The translations under genes were made by a program, and so were the position numbers. A stretch of 64,000 nucleotides of DNA from JAWPMV01 sp038527215 (GTDB lineage Bacteria; Bacteroidota; Bacteroidia; J057). The stretch is from contig JBCBGC010000004.1 in NCBI GenBank assembly GCA_038527215.1, positions 1-64,000 of the forward strand, written 5' to 3'. Below the pieces are notes generated by a model, which ran no database searches, was not told where the DNA came from, and saw nothing but the letters and a program-made list of their open reading frames with translations. Each line of letters opens with the position of its first letter. The first letter of the stretch is position 1. Positions 18,339-26,698 of the stretch are shown one piece after another.

Positions 18339-18371
18339 GGGGGAAAAGGGAATCTACTTTCCCCTGTTTTT
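18338..18371 (+). terminator. intrinsic terminator after metF
   Basis: An A/G-rich arm AGGGGGAAA pairs with TTTCCCCT, followed by GTTTTTTCC directly after the metF stop codon. The arms are imperfect. Confidence 0.6.
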
Positions 18372-18424
18372 TCCTAAGGAATGTTTTAACTTGTAGGGAA
18401 TTCCTTCTTGATTTCCCTTTTAGT

Positions 18425-19807
18425 ATGAAACTACTCACCCGTCCTTTTTTGTTGATGACCATGCTCCTCTTGGGGCTGGTAGCCTGTAAACCGGAAGTAA
18501 CCAATCCTGATCCTGAACCAGGGCCCGATCCCAATCCGAATTCCCCTTCTACCTGGCAGGTCATTCAGGAAGATATTTTGGATCAGCAATGTACCTCTTG
18601 CCATGTAGAGGGTAACTCCTTTGCCTTGCAATCTGACCTGATCCTGACTGCTGATGTCGCTTACAGCCAACTGATCAATAAAGATCCTAAGAATGAAGCA
18701 GCGAAGGCGGATGGGCTGGTGAGACTGGGTACCAAAGGGCTGGAAAGTTTGTACCAGAGCTTCCTCTGGGAAAAAATCAATGCGCCTGATATTGAGCATT
18801 TTCAGGACGACCATCCTGGCTATGGAGAGATCATGCCCCTGGGAGGCCAGTTCCTAACCAACGGAGAGATCAATTTCATCAAAAAATGGATTCTTGAAGG
18901 GGCGCCTGAAGAAGGGGTAGTGGCAGATGTTAGTCTTTTGGATGATACCAGCCGTTTTGTTCCGCCTCCTTCAGAATTTACGGCTTTACCCATGCCTGCT
19001 TCTGGCTATCAGATACATTTGGGCCCCTTCGATGTGGACCCGAACTACGAACGAGAGTTTTACTACTACTACCCGCTTAATAATCCGGAACCCATTTATG
19101 TCAATAAACTTGAAATTGACATGCGGAGAGGAAGCCATCACTTTTTGTTGTACGAGTTCGATGAGGGAGCTGCAACGCCTACCCCCAATACGTACCGGGA
19201 CCTCCGGGACCAAAACGGCGTATATCAGTTTCCGACCTTGCTTTCTATCCAGGATCAGGTGTATATCTATGGAACCCAGTGGCGTCGGAATACCTATGAA
19301 TTTCCGGATGGGGTAGCTTTGCGGATGCCGGCTAATATGAGCCTGGACCTCAATCCCCATTATGTCAACCGGACCAACGAGAAAAAGATCGGTGAAGTCT
19401 ATACCAACCTGCATACCATTCCTGCCTCGGAGGTGCAGCATGTAGCAGATAATCTTTTCTTGAACAATGGGGATATCGAATTACCGCCTCAGAAAACCAC
19501 CACGCTCAATCGTACCTGGACTTTTAATGAGGCTCGCAACATTTTCTTGCTTACCTCTCATGCGCATGAGCGGATGACGGAATTCCGGATATTTATCCAT
19601 GGCGGATCTCGCGGCGGAGAGCTGATTTTCTACACCAACGACTGGGAGCATCCGCCCCTGTTGGAGTTTGATCCACCGATTCAGTTGAAGGCAGGCGAAG
19701 GCCTCAGGGCGCAGGCGACCTACCACAATGACACCAATGAAACGCTGCGATTCGGCTTGCTGAGTACGGACGAAATGATGATTATTTTTGGTGCCTATTA
19801 TCGTTAA
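18425..19807 (+). CDS. lipoprotein with haem c motif and PHM-like copper monooxygenase domain
   Basis: A 460-aa lipoprotein: lipobox LVAC (Cys21), a Pro/Asp-rich linker, a haem-binding CTSCH motif (Cys56, Cys59, His60) in a short cytochrome-c-like domain, then about 280 aa resembling a copper type II, ascorbate-dependent monooxygenase such as peptidylglycine alpha-hydroxylating monooxygenase (PHM). The candidate copper ligands are His238/His239 (GSHHF), His312 (LNPHY), His379/His381 (SHAHE) and Met451 or Met452 (DEMMI). Rat PHM has His107/108, His172, His242/244 and Met314, with very similar spacing. The haem domain could deliver electrons to copper. Substrate unknown. Single gene after the metF terminator. 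Confidence 0.8.
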   Translation: MKLLTRPFLLMTMLLLGLVACKPEVTNPDPEPGPDPNPNSPSTWQVIQEDILDQQCTSCHVEGNSFALQSDLILTADVAYSQLINKDPKNEAAKADGLVRLGTKGLESLYQSFLWEKINAPDIEHFQDDHPGYGEIMPLGGQFLTNGEINFIKKWILEGAPEEGVVADVSLLDDTSRFVPPPSEFTALPMPASGYQIHLGPFDVDPNYEREFYYYYPLNNPEPIYVNKLEIDMRRGSHHFLLYEFDEGAATPTPNTYRDLRDQNGVYQFPTLLSIQDQVYIYGTQWRRNTYEFPDGVALRMPANMSLDLNPHYVNRTNEKKIGEVYTNLHTIPASEVQHVADNLFLNNGDIELPPQKTTTLNRTWTFNEARNIFLLTSHAHERMTEFRIFIHGGSRGGELIFYTNDWEHPPLLEFDPPIQLKAGEGLRAQATYHNDTNETLRFGLLSTDEMMIIFGAYYR

Positions 19808-19847
19808 GCGGCAGATGAATGAGGAAGTATGGAGATTTTAAAAAAAA

Positions 19848-19879
19848 TTGGCATCTCCAAAATTATCCTTTTATCTTTG
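19848..19879 (+). promoter_or_regulatory. Bacteroidota-type promoter of rpsU
   Basis: TTG at 19848-19850 and a perfect TATCTTTG at 19872-19879, spacing 21 nt. It fixes the rpsU start at 19901, not the upstream in-frame ATG at 19829. Confidence 0.6.
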
Positions 19880-19900
19880 CCCTTCAATCGAAAGAAATAT

Positions 19901-20095
19901 ATGCTGATCATTAGAGTAAAAGAAGGCGAAAGCGTAGACCGCGCCCTTAGAAGATATAAGAGAAAATTCAAGGACGCTCAGATTCTCAGAGAATTGAGAT
20001 CTCGCCAGTCCTACACCAAGCCATCTGCCAGACGCAGATTGGAAATTGATAAAGCAAGATACCAGGCTAAAATGCGTAGCCTGATGGATAAATAG
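19901..20095 (+). CDS. rpsU: 30S ribosomal protein S21
   Basis: A 64-aa basic protein with typical S21 features: IIRVKEGESVDRALRRYKRKF at the start and a C-terminal basic helix (SARRRLEIDKARYQ). S21 joins the small subunit near the anti-Shine-Dalgarno end of 16S rRNA. The ATG at 19901 follows a TAnnTTTG promoter by 22 nt. The frame extends upstream to 19829 but that part precedes the promoter. A strong terminator follows at 20145. Confidence 0.95.
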   Translation: MLIIRVKEGESVDRALRRYKRKFKDAQILRELRSRQSYTKPSARRRLEIDKARYQAKMRSLMDK

Positions 20096-20144
20096 GCTGA
20101 AGAACCTTTTAGGTGCTTCACCTCCATGCATAAACTATTACCAC

Positions 20145-20179
20145 AAAACGGGTGTCTTTATCCAAAGATACCCGTTTTT
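20145..20179 (+). terminator. intrinsic terminator after rpsU
   Basis: Arms AAACGGGTGTCTTT and AAAGATACCCGTTT (one G-T pair, ATCC loop) followed by T's. It overlaps the first codons of the longest possible frame of the next gene, which is why a later start is preferred there. Confidence 0.8.
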
Positions 20180-20181
20180 CT

Positions 20182-20994
20182 ATGCTTCAAATCCTCGGTT
20201 CCTTCCCCATGAAATTTTTTCGGCAACCTTCCGATAGGCAGATTTTACTGGCTGGGCAAAGCCTGGAAGGCCTGGGGTTGCTGCTGGTGATCCTGCTGCT
20301 GAGTCTGGGTAGATATGGCTTGGGTTGGGCAGGTCTATCCGGTGGGACCTGGGTATTGGGGGGTGTTTTACTCTGGGCCCTCCTCCGACTGCTTCTAGGT
20401 GGCTGGTGGTGGAAATGGGGGATGAAACATGCCACTGATCCCCGAAAAATATGGTGGAAAGCCTTGCAATGGCAATTGATCCGTTTTAATCCGGAAAGAC
20501 AATACCCGCCTCATATCGATAGCGTACCGCCTATCCCCGCAAAATGGGAGAGCTATGAGTCCGCCCGCGTCGGCAGACCTTTTTTCATCCTTGGTATAGG
20601 GGGATTTCTGTTGTTTTACCTGATCCTGGTATCCACGCCCTTTACCGGCTTTTTCAATGGCGTAGCGGCCCTGGTATTCCTGATTGCAGTCGGTGCCCTG
20701 GCCTGGGGTGCCTATAAACTCTGGAGACCCCAACTATTATTAAAAATGGATGCCGGAGGGCTGGTAGATTTTGGAGGTGAAGGCATGTCTATTCCCTGGA
20801 CCCGCTTTCGGGATTATCGGGTGGAGGTGCAATCCGGTCGATGGAAGGACGAAATCAGCTTGCGGTTGAAGTGGGAAGATGAGCAAGGGCAAATAAAAAT
20901 CTATCGGGTGGATTTGACGGAACTCAAGCTGGATATCGCCTTGCTGGAACGAATCCTGGAAGCCGCAAAAGCCTGGCAAAAATCACAAGTTTAA
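20182..20994 (+). CDS. membrane protein with C-terminal PH-like domain
   Basis: A 270-aa protein with two pairs of membrane helices (about 24-85 and 132-185), then a soluble C-terminal stretch. That stretch (LLKMDAGGLVDFGGEGMSIPWTRFRDYRV…) has the look of the bacterial PH-like domain seen in STM3941-type small membrane proteins. Specific function unknown. The start at 20182 avoids the rpsU terminator; 20209 is an alternative. Similar in style to the gene at 22078-22575. Confidence 0.6.
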   Translation: MLQILGSFPMKFFRQPSDRQILLAGQSLEGLGLLLVILLLSLGRYGLGWAGLSGGTWVLGGVLLWALLRLLLGGWWWKWGMKHATDPRKIWWKALQWQLIRFNPERQYPPHIDSVPPIPAKWESYESARVGRPFFILGIGGFLLFYLILVSTPFTGFFNGVAALVFLIAVGALAWGAYKLWRPQLLLKMDAGGLVDFGGEGMSIPWTRFRDYRVEVQSGRWKDEISLRLKWEDEQGQIKIYRVDLTELKLDIALLERILEAAKAWQKSQV

Positions 20995-21036
20995 TTCCTT
21001 CTGACCAGGCAGCAGCTGCCCTACTTTTCGTAACTT

Positions 21037-21474
21037 ATGCCCTCTATGCACGAGTCTGCTGCCCTGTATCAAAAATATGACCGCTTTTCCGACGAGGAGT
21101 TGGTAAAAATCCTCCGACATCACGAGGACTATATTCCCGAGGTATTACAGGTGGTACGGAAGATTCTCCAGCATCGTCCCATCTCTGACCAGCAGGTCAA
21201 CCGCTTATTGGCGGGTCTGGCTGAAGAGGAACAAAAAGCCGCGCATCGGGCAAGGATCAGTCTGGGCTTGTGGGAAAAAATCGCCTTTCTGTGCGTACCG
21301 CTGATAGGGGCCATTTACTGGACCCTGACCATCACCGAAAACCGCGAACTGGGTTTTTTTACCCGCGCTCGGGAGAGTGGCATTTTTACCGTCGCTTCCC
21401 TCGTCCTCTGGGCTTTTATCTGGTATTTGTTAAGCCTGTACGTCGAATATTTGAAAACCCACGGAATACTGTGA
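21037..21474 (+). CDS. small membrane protein of unknown function
   Basis: 145 aa. A soluble helical N-terminal half (YDRFSDEELVKILRHHEDYIPEVLQVVRKIL) is followed by two membrane helices (about 82-98 and 116-135). The N-terminal pattern resembles short helical domains that precede membrane segments in other Bacteroidota proteins, but I cannot name a family. It is the middle of three small unrelated-looking genes between rpsU and the molybdate cluster. Confidence 0.6.
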   Translation: MPSMHESAALYQKYDRFSDEELVKILRHHEDYIPEVLQVVRKILQHRPISDQQVNRLLAGLAEEEQKAAHRARISLGLWEKIAFLCVPLIGAIYWTLTITENRELGFFTRARESGIFTVASLVLWAFIWYLLSLYVEYLKTHGIL

Positions 21475-21539
21475 GAAAGGCTCGGACAAAACCTTCCAGG
21501 GCAATTTCCAGTATAATGCAGGGAAACCAACCCACAACT

Positions 21540-21950
21540 ATGCACAAATTCCCACCCCTGATGGTGCTTGCCTTTATGCTGGCAGCATGTTCTATTACCC
21601 CTTCCAACCTTGAAGGCGACTACAAAATCAGTATTCACAACCCAGAGATAGATAGTCTCAAATCCAGCGATGGTTTTGGGGCTAAGTTATTTAAGAGCCT
21701 TAGCCAATTGATGGATATTCGCGCTACTCTGACCCAGGATTCCATTTTCTGGGATGGCAATCTTGGCGCGTTTAATTTTGATTTTCAATTGAATGAAGCG
21801 CCCGCTTCAGCCTATGAGGTGAAAAACGATAGCTTATTCATCTGGAATGGAGAAGAATACAAAGGTGCCCCGCTAAAGCTGACGGCAGACGGCTTTGAAA
21901 TGACCGCGGATGAAGGTACCACCATCAAATTTACCCGCCAGCGGGAATAG
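21540..21950 (+). CDS. small lipoprotein of unknown function
   Basis: 136 aa from the ATG at 21540, where a lipoprotein signal begins (lipobox LAAC, Cys17). The rest is a compact beta-rich domain (LEGDYKISI, ATLTQDSIFWDG, FDFQLNE, YEVKNDSLFIWNGEEYKG, FEMTADEGTTIKF), in the style of lipocalin-like proteins that many Bacteroidota carry. The longer frame back to 21270 overlaps the previous gene and is not needed. A terminator follows at 21967. Confidence 0.65.
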   Translation: MHKFPPLMVLAFMLAACSITPSNLEGDYKISIHNPEIDSLKSSDGFGAKLFKSLSQLMDIRATLTQDSIFWDGNLGAFNFDFQLNEAPASAYEVKNDSLFIWNGEEYKGAPLKLTADGFEMTADEGTTIKFTRQRE

Positions 21951-21966
21951 ATTCCCGCGCCCTGAT

Positions 21967-21989
21967 GGTCAGCTAAGCTGACCTTTTTT
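21967..21989 (+). terminator. intrinsic terminator
   Basis: Stem GGTCAGC / GCTGACC with a TAA loop followed by six T's, 17 bp past the stop codon at 21950. Confidence 0.8.
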
Positions 21990-22077
21990 CCTTACACACC
22001 TACCTCCCTAATCCCAAAAACTTACTCCTGAGAGGCTTCGCACAGGCCTCTCAGCACAACCAGAAACATGCCTTCCT

Positions 22078-22575
22078 ATGAAGCAGCAAAGTTTTCCCTT
22101 TGCCCATCTCCGCTCATTTCATTGGTGGGGTCCGCTCCTCCTTTGCGCGCTCTTCGCTTTGCTCAGTCTGATCTGCTACTTCCGCACCGCCCAAACTTGT
22201 TGGAAATGGCTTACTTGTCTCTTGGGGTTGGGATGCTTTTCCTGGATTGTGCACGGGCTTTGCCGCAGGGTCATCATTGACCAGGAAGGGGTGCGCTATT
22301 ATGGCTTCTTTAAAAAATGGTCCATCAGCTGGTCAGAGGTGGTACGCTACGGAGGCTTTCTGAAAGGAAATTTTACCTTTTTCCCCCTGCGTACCAAGGA
22401 CCTCTATCAGCAGCGCATCCGAGGCCGGAAATATCTCTACCTTTCCCGCACCTCTCATTTGCCTTTGACCCGCCGTACCTTTCTCCACGCCGATGCCCTG
22501 TATTTCCCTTACCGCAGGGAAGCCCTTGACCTGATTCGCTATCACATGGATCGTCAACGGAAAAGCCGATCCTGA
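22078..22575 (+). CDS. small membrane protein with PH-like domain
   Basis: 165 aa. Two membrane helices (about 16-34 and 43-60) are followed by a soluble part beginning RRVIIDQEGVRYYGFFKKWSISWSEV, the IDxxGv..yg….I.W pattern of bacterial PH-like domains. It is very basic towards the C-terminus. Function unknown. It lies just upstream of the molybdate cluster but ends before the ModE-type operator, so it is probably not part of that operon. Confidence 0.55.
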   Translation: MKQQSFPFAHLRSFHWWGPLLLCALFALLSLICYFRTAQTCWKWLTCLLGLGCFSWIVHGLCRRVIIDQEGVRYYGFFKKWSISWSEVVRYGGFLKGNFTFFPLRTKDLYQQRIRGRKYLYLSRTSHLPLTRRTFLHADALYFPYRREALDLIRYHMDRQRKSRS

Positions 22576-22600
22576 GCATTTGGATTAAATTCAGTATATT

Positions 22601-22624
22601 CGTTATGTATGGCTATGCATAACG
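22601..22624 (+). promoter_or_regulatory. ModE-type operator over the regulator's start codon
   Basis: An inverted repeat CGTTATGTAT-GGCT-ATGCATAACG (one mismatch between the 10-bp arms), 24 bp long. It has the same outer CGTTAT/ATAACG ends and total length as the Escherichia coli modA ModE site as I remember it. It covers the ATGs at 22609 and 22615, so binding would block transcription of the regulator and of modABC. Confidence 0.65.
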
Positions 22625-22965
22625 GTATACATAATCAGCAGCTGGAAGTCCGTTTACGGGTCTACGTCGGAGCTGATCCTTTTCTAGGCATGGGCCGGGT
22701 GGAATTGCTGGCTCAGATTAAGCAACTGGGCTCCATTTCTCAGGCGGCCCGGGAAATGGATATGTCATACCGCAAAGCCTGGCGGCTGGTGCAGGAGATG
22801 AACGAGCTGGCTGGGGAACCGCTGGTGATGAAACGAGCTGGAGGCAAGACCGGAGGAGGCGCATACTTGAGCACCAGAGGAGAACAGGCCCTGGCGCGCT
22901 TTCGTGCCTTTGAGCAGAAGTTACGGGACTTTGTAGAGCAAGAAGCCGCAGCAATGGAGTTCTAA
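22609..22965 (+). CDS. modE: ModE-like molybdate regulator, DNA-binding domain only
   Basis: 118 aa, matching the N-terminal winged-helix half of ModE: FLGMGRVELLAQIKQLGSISQAAREMDMSYRKAWRLVQEMN, then the GGGAYLSTRGE turn. The C-terminal TOBE (Mop) molybdate-binding pair is absent, so metal sensing must come from another protein or be lost. The operator overlaps its own start, implying autoregulation. It is 5 bp upstream of modA in the same direction. ATG 22615 is an alternative start. Confidence 0.85.
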   Translation: MAMHNGIHNQQLEVRLRVYVGADPFLGMGRVELLAQIKQLGSISQAAREMDMSYRKAWRLVQEMNELAGEPLVMKRAGGKTGGGAYLSTRGEQALARFRAFEQKLRDFVEQEAAAMEF

Positions 22966-22970
22966 GCAAG

Positions 22971-23750
22971 ATGAGGCAGATAAAAGGATGCTTGATACTA
23001 CTATGGGGGATCATGGCCTGCCAGGGCCCTGAGCTACCTCCTTTGCGGGTGGCCACTGCCGCCAATGTGCAGTTTGCCATGGACAGCCTGGCCTCCTCTT
23101 TCACCCGGCAAACCGGTATTCCCGTAGAAATCATCCTGGGCTCCTCCGGTAAGCTGACCACCCAAATCGTGCAGGGTGCTCCTTTCGACCTTTTTTTATC
23201 CGCCGACCTGTCCTATCCTACTTATCTGTATGAGCAAAAGCTGACCTTTAGTCCTCCCCAGACCTATGCCCAGGGAAAGCTGGTCTTATGGGAACCTCAG
23301 GCAAAGGAGCCCATCGACTTAGAGCGGCTATTGGCAGCTGATTTGCGCCATATTGCCCTGGCCAATCCCGAAACGGCCCCTTATGGTCATGCCAGTATGC
23401 AGGCCCTGCATTTTTGGGGCTGGAAAGACAGCCTGTCAGATAAACTGGTCTTTGGAGAGAGCCTTGGCCAAACCAACCAATTTATCCAATCCGGAGCGGC
23501 TTCCCTGGGCTTTACCGCTGCCTCAGTGGTGAAGGCCTTACCTCCCGCGAAAGCAGGGCACTGGGTGCCGGTACCGGAGGAAGCCTATCCACCGATCCTA
23601 CAAGGCATGGTTGGCCTGAAAAACAGCCAACAACCCGCCCAGGTAAAGCAGTTCCTAACCTTTATGATGTCCGAGGAGAGCCAGGCTGTGTTACGAGCCT
23701 TTGGCTATGAAACTGACCTTAGCTTCGTTTCCCAAACCAGTAGCCCCTGA
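22971..23750 (+). CDS. modA: molybdate-binding lipoprotein ModA
   Basis: A 259-aa substrate-binding protein of the molybdate/tungstate ABC importer. A lipoprotein-type signal (WGIMAC) is followed by LRVATAANVQFAMDSLASSF, LGSSGKLTTQIVQGAPFDLFLSAD and GAASLGFTAASVV, the standard ModA pattern. The Ser/Thr-rich turns (ATAAN, GSSGK) would hold the oxyanion. The stop is 2 bp before modB, so the genes are tightly coupled. In Bacteroidota the protein is tethered to the inner membrane. Confidence 0.93.
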   Translation: MRQIKGCLILLWGIMACQGPELPPLRVATAANVQFAMDSLASSFTRQTGIPVEIILGSSGKLTTQIVQGAPFDLFLSADLSYPTYLYEQKLTFSPPQTYAQGKLVLWEPQAKEPIDLERLLAADLRHIALANPETAPYGHASMQALHFWGWKDSLSDKLVFGESLGQTNQFIQSGAASLGFTAASVVKALPPAKAGHWVPVPEEAYPPILQGMVGLKNSQQPAQVKQFLTFMMSEESQAVLRAFGYETDLSFVSQTSSP

Positions 23751-23752
23751 CC

Positions 23753-24427
23753 ATGATCGATTGGACCCCTCTTCAATTGACCTTTGGCCTGGCGGCCTTG
23801 ACAACCGGGCTTTTGTTGCTGGTGGGGCTGCCCCTTGGCTATGGCCTGGCCTATGGGAAGTTTCGGGGAAAAGCTGTGGCAGAAGCCTTGATTGCCATGC
23901 CCTTGGTCTTGCCGCCCACAGTGCTGGGCTTTTATCTCCTTCTCCTGCTTTCGCCTAATCGCGGCCTGGGAGCCTGGCTCAACGAAGTACTGGGGCTGCA
24001 ACTGGTCTTTTCTTTTGAAGGCATCGTGCTGGCTTCCATGATTTACAGCCTGCCCTTCATGGTACAGCCCATTCAGGCAGGCTTTCAGAAACTACCGGCT
24101 GCCTTGCATGAAGCGGCCTATGTGTTGGGCAAAAACCGCTGGCAAACCCTTTTCCGGGTCCTTTTACCCAATATGAAACCGGCTCTGCTGACCGCCTGTG
24201 TCCTGAGTTTTGCGCATACCATCGGCGAATTTGGCATTGTCCTCATGATCGGCGGCAATATTCCCGGAGAAACCCGGGTGGCCTCTATCGCCATTTATGA
24301 TGAAGTGGAACAATTGAATTACGATGCCGCCCATTTGTACGCGGGGCTCTTGCTGGGCATTACCTTTGTCATTTTGTTGTTGGTGTATGGGGTCAATCGA
24401 GAAGGGATAAAAAGCTGGCACGCATGA
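23753..24427 (+). CDS. modB: molybdate ABC transporter permease ModB
   Basis: A 224-aa inner-membrane permease of the molybdate importer. Five to six helices, the family start LQLTFGLAALTTGLLLLVGLPLGYGLA, VLPPTVLGFYLLLLL and the EAA-type coupling loop (AAYVLGKNRWQTLFRVLLPNMKPALL) are visible, as is FAHTIGEFGIVLMIGGNIPGETR. It overlaps modC by 4 nt (ATGA), a sign of translational coupling. Confidence 0.95.
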   Translation: MIDWTPLQLTFGLAALTTGLLLLVGLPLGYGLAYGKFRGKAVAEALIAMPLVLPPTVLGFYLLLLLSPNRGLGAWLNEVLGLQLVFSFEGIVLASMIYSLPFMVQPIQAGFQKLPAALHEAAYVLGKNRWQTLFRVLLPNMKPALLTACVLSFAHTIGEFGIVLMIGGNIPGETRVASIAIYDEVEQLNYDAAHLYAGLLLGITFVILLLVYGVNREGIKSWHA

Positions 24428-25290
24428 TTCGATTTGATCTACAACATGACCTACAAGCGGCCACTGGGCCCATGCGACTGGCCCTGAAGGGCCAGATTAA
24501 GGCAGGCACCTTTCTCGGCATTTATGGACCCTCAGGAGCAGGAAAAACTTCTTTTCTCCGCATGCTGGCTGGCTTGGTCCGCCCCTCGGCTGGCTTCCTG
24601 AAGGTAGAGGAAGAAACCTGGTTCGAGGCTGACCGGAATACTCATCTTTCTCCGCAAAAGCGTTCAATCGGATTTTGCTTTCAACATCCGACCCTTTTCC
24701 CTCATCTTACCGTACGGCAAAACCTGCGTTTTGGCCTGGACAAAGCACAATCCCCAACCATCGTTGAAGAGTTGCTGGAGGTGGTGGAACTTCAGCAGCT
24801 AGCCGACCAGAAACCCCATAGCCTTTCAGGCGGGCAGGCCCAAAGAGTCGCCCTGGCCCGGGCTTTGGTCCGAAAACCCCGCCTCTTACTCCTGGATGAA
24901 CCGCTGGCAGCGCTTGATCCGGAGATGCGCCTTCGCTTACAACGATACCTGCGAACCCTTCACGATACCTATGCGCCCACTACTTTGATGGTAAGCCACG
25001 ACACCGCTGAGCTGCTGCGGCTTTCGGATGAGGTATGGGAAATGGATGAGGGAAAATGGGCCCGACAGGGGGCTCCTGAAACCCTCTTTGGTCAGGGAGA
25101 GGGCTTTGGGATCAAAGGGGAGATTAAGTCGCTGGAAGCCTTTCCTACGCATCTCAAGGTAGGGTTGATCCTGGGCGGGCAGTTTACCTTTTTGGAGATT
25201 TCCAGACCGTTTGAAGAAACATGGGAATTGGGACAACAGGTTTGGGTGACCCAAAAGGCCGGCCGCATGGTCATGCAGCCGGCCCCTTGA
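24424..25290 (+). CDS. modC: molybdate ABC transporter ATPase ModC
   Basis: A 288-aa ATPase. Walker A GPSGAGKT (35-42), Q-loop CFQHPTLFPHL, signature LSGGQAQR (134-141), Walker B LLLLDEP (154-160) and switch His in MVSHDTAE. The C-terminal ~60 aa form a short single TOBE-like segment rather than the longer tail of E. coli ModC, so the protein is a compact version. Last gene of the regulator-modABC operon. Confidence 0.93.
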   Translation: MIRFDLQHDLQAATGPMRLALKGQIKAGTFLGIYGPSGAGKTSFLRMLAGLVRPSAGFLKVEEETWFEADRNTHLSPQKRSIGFCFQHPTLFPHLTVRQNLRFGLDKAQSPTIVEELLEVVELQQLADQKPHSLSGGQAQRVALARALVRKPRLLLLDEPLAALDPEMRLRLQRYLRTLHDTYAPTTLMVSHDTAELLRLSDEVWEMDEGKWARQGAPETLFGQGEGFGIKGEIKSLEAFPTHLKVGLILGGQFTFLEISRPFEETWELGQQVWVTQKAGRMVMQPAP

Positions 25291-25302
25291 GTAGTTACAT
25301 GC

Positions 25303-26571
25303 TTATTGCTTCTGGATTTTTCCCATCCACTGCTGCCCCTTCGGTCCTATCAGTTGAAGGAAATATAAGCCGCCGGGAAGTTGGCTAAGATCCAGTTGAT
25401 GCGCTTCCGGACGAAGCAGGCTTTGTTGGATGATGGCCCGACCACGCAGATCCCGCAAGTACAGCTCCACGGGATATTGGTCTGGCCGCAAAGGCTCCCA
25501 TTGGACGGAGGTAGCAGTCGGATTAGGATACAGCCTCAGCTTTTGTACGTCGAGTGCTTGGCCAATGCTGGTCGGAACCCCGACAGCCTGGAAAAAGATC
25601 AAGGAATCATTCGCAGGAATATCGTCTACCCCAAAACCACTGATCCAAACGGCAATCCGCAAGCTGCCTAAAGAATCTACGGTCCAGGTACTATCATGCA
25701 CGAATTGCATGGTATCATTGGGTACCAGGGTGAAGGCAGAATCTATGGTAATCGTTTCAACCGGAGAGTCGTTGACCTGATAGCTGATCTGGAACTGGGC
25801 CGAGTCGAAACTTACTTCCTGTAGGCCACGGTTGATAAAGGAACCGCTGAAGGTAACCTCATCTCCGGTCGTATCTGCTTCAATGGGGTCCAGGGTAAAC
25901 ATGGCCAGATCAAATGATTCCACTTCAGCTACCCGAATATCATCCAGGACCAGGATGAATTTATCAGAGGAGGTCTGGCGGAAAGCAACATAAACTTCCT
26001 GCTCACTGTAAGCAGCCAGGCTGACGGAGCGATAGGTAAACTCATCTCCCTCACCAGTTACCACCAATACTGGGGCATTCGCCGCAAATCCCGCAGAATC
26101 CGGGGTCGTATTGCTGACCAGTACTTCATAATTCTCTCCAAAACCCGGGTCCTGAGAATAAGCATACCAGGAAAGACAAGGATTGGCCGTCAGGCTAATT
26201 TTGGGAGAAATAAGGTAATCGTTGCTGGCTCCAGTGGTATCCTTGTACCAGGAAGGGGAGGCCATGACCAGGTTGATGGAATCAGGATCCCGAAAGTCAA
26301 CGACTTTTTGCCAGCCTTTTGCCGGGGTCAGGAAGAGAATCTCGTCCCGTGGGGTAAACTGGTCCAGGTCCAGGCTGCTCCAGCCGGCTGGAAGGGTGTC
26401 CCCACTGGTTTGAAAATCTTCATCCAGAATGGTTTCTCCCCCGCAGGGAAACTGCCGGAAGGCAGGCTTGGGGCCTTTGGGAGGCTTGAGACCTGAGCGG
26501 GTGACTTGTTGGGCCGTCAGTTGAAAGGGAACCAGGCACAAACTCAGCAGGAGGACAAGCGTGTATCGCAT
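25303..26571 (-). CDS. secreted choice-of-anchor protein with T9SS sorting domain
   Basis: 422 aa with a signal peptide (ends near LTAQ). Residues about 45-215 look like a choice-of-anchor J (cleaved-adhesin/MAM-like) jelly-roll domain: ILDEDFQTSGDTLPAGWSSLDLD…NDYLISPKISL…LDDIRV. An Ig-like segment follows. The end is a T9SS domain with LRLYPNPT and a GGLYFLQL strand. Probably a surface-bound or released binding protein or adhesin. It ends 12 bp from the convergent modC stop, with no obvious terminator between. Confidence 0.8.
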   Translation of the reverse strand: MRYTLVLLLSLCLVPFQLTAQQVTRSGLKPPKGPKPAFRQFPCGGETILDEDFQTSGDTLPAGWSSLDLDQFTPRDEILFLTPAKGWQKVVDFRDPDSINLVMASPSWYKDTTGASNDYLISPKISLTANPCLSWYAYSQDPGFGENYEVLVSNTTPDSAGFAANAPVLVVTGEGDEFTYRSVSLAAYSEQEVYVAFRQTSSDKFILVLDDIRVAEVESFDLAMFTLDPIEADTTGDEVTFSGSFINRGLQEVSFDSAQFQISYQVNDSPVETITIDSAFTLVPNDTMQFVHDSTWTVDSLGSLRIAVWISGFGVDDIPANDSLIFFQAVGVPTSIGQALDVQKLRLYPNPTATSVQWEPLRPDQYPVELYLRDLRGRAIIQQSLLRPEAHQLDLSQLPGGLYFLQLIGPKGQQWMGKIQKQ

Positions 26572-26643
26572 GATTAGGGATTCTTTTCTAATAAGTCGGA
26601 ACGAAGGCCGATTTCGTTGCCTGCGTGCCTACATAAAAAATGA

Positions 26644-26667
26644 CTCAAATTACCGGGGTAATTTGAG
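26644..26667 (-). terminator. intrinsic terminator after rpmB
   Basis: On the minus strand CTCAAATTACC pairs with GGTAATTTGAG with almost no loop, followed by TCATTTTTT. It lies about 30 bp beyond the rpmB stop. Confidence 0.8.
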
Positions 26668-26698
26668 CCATGAGTTTTTCTTTGGCCAGGCCAAAAAA

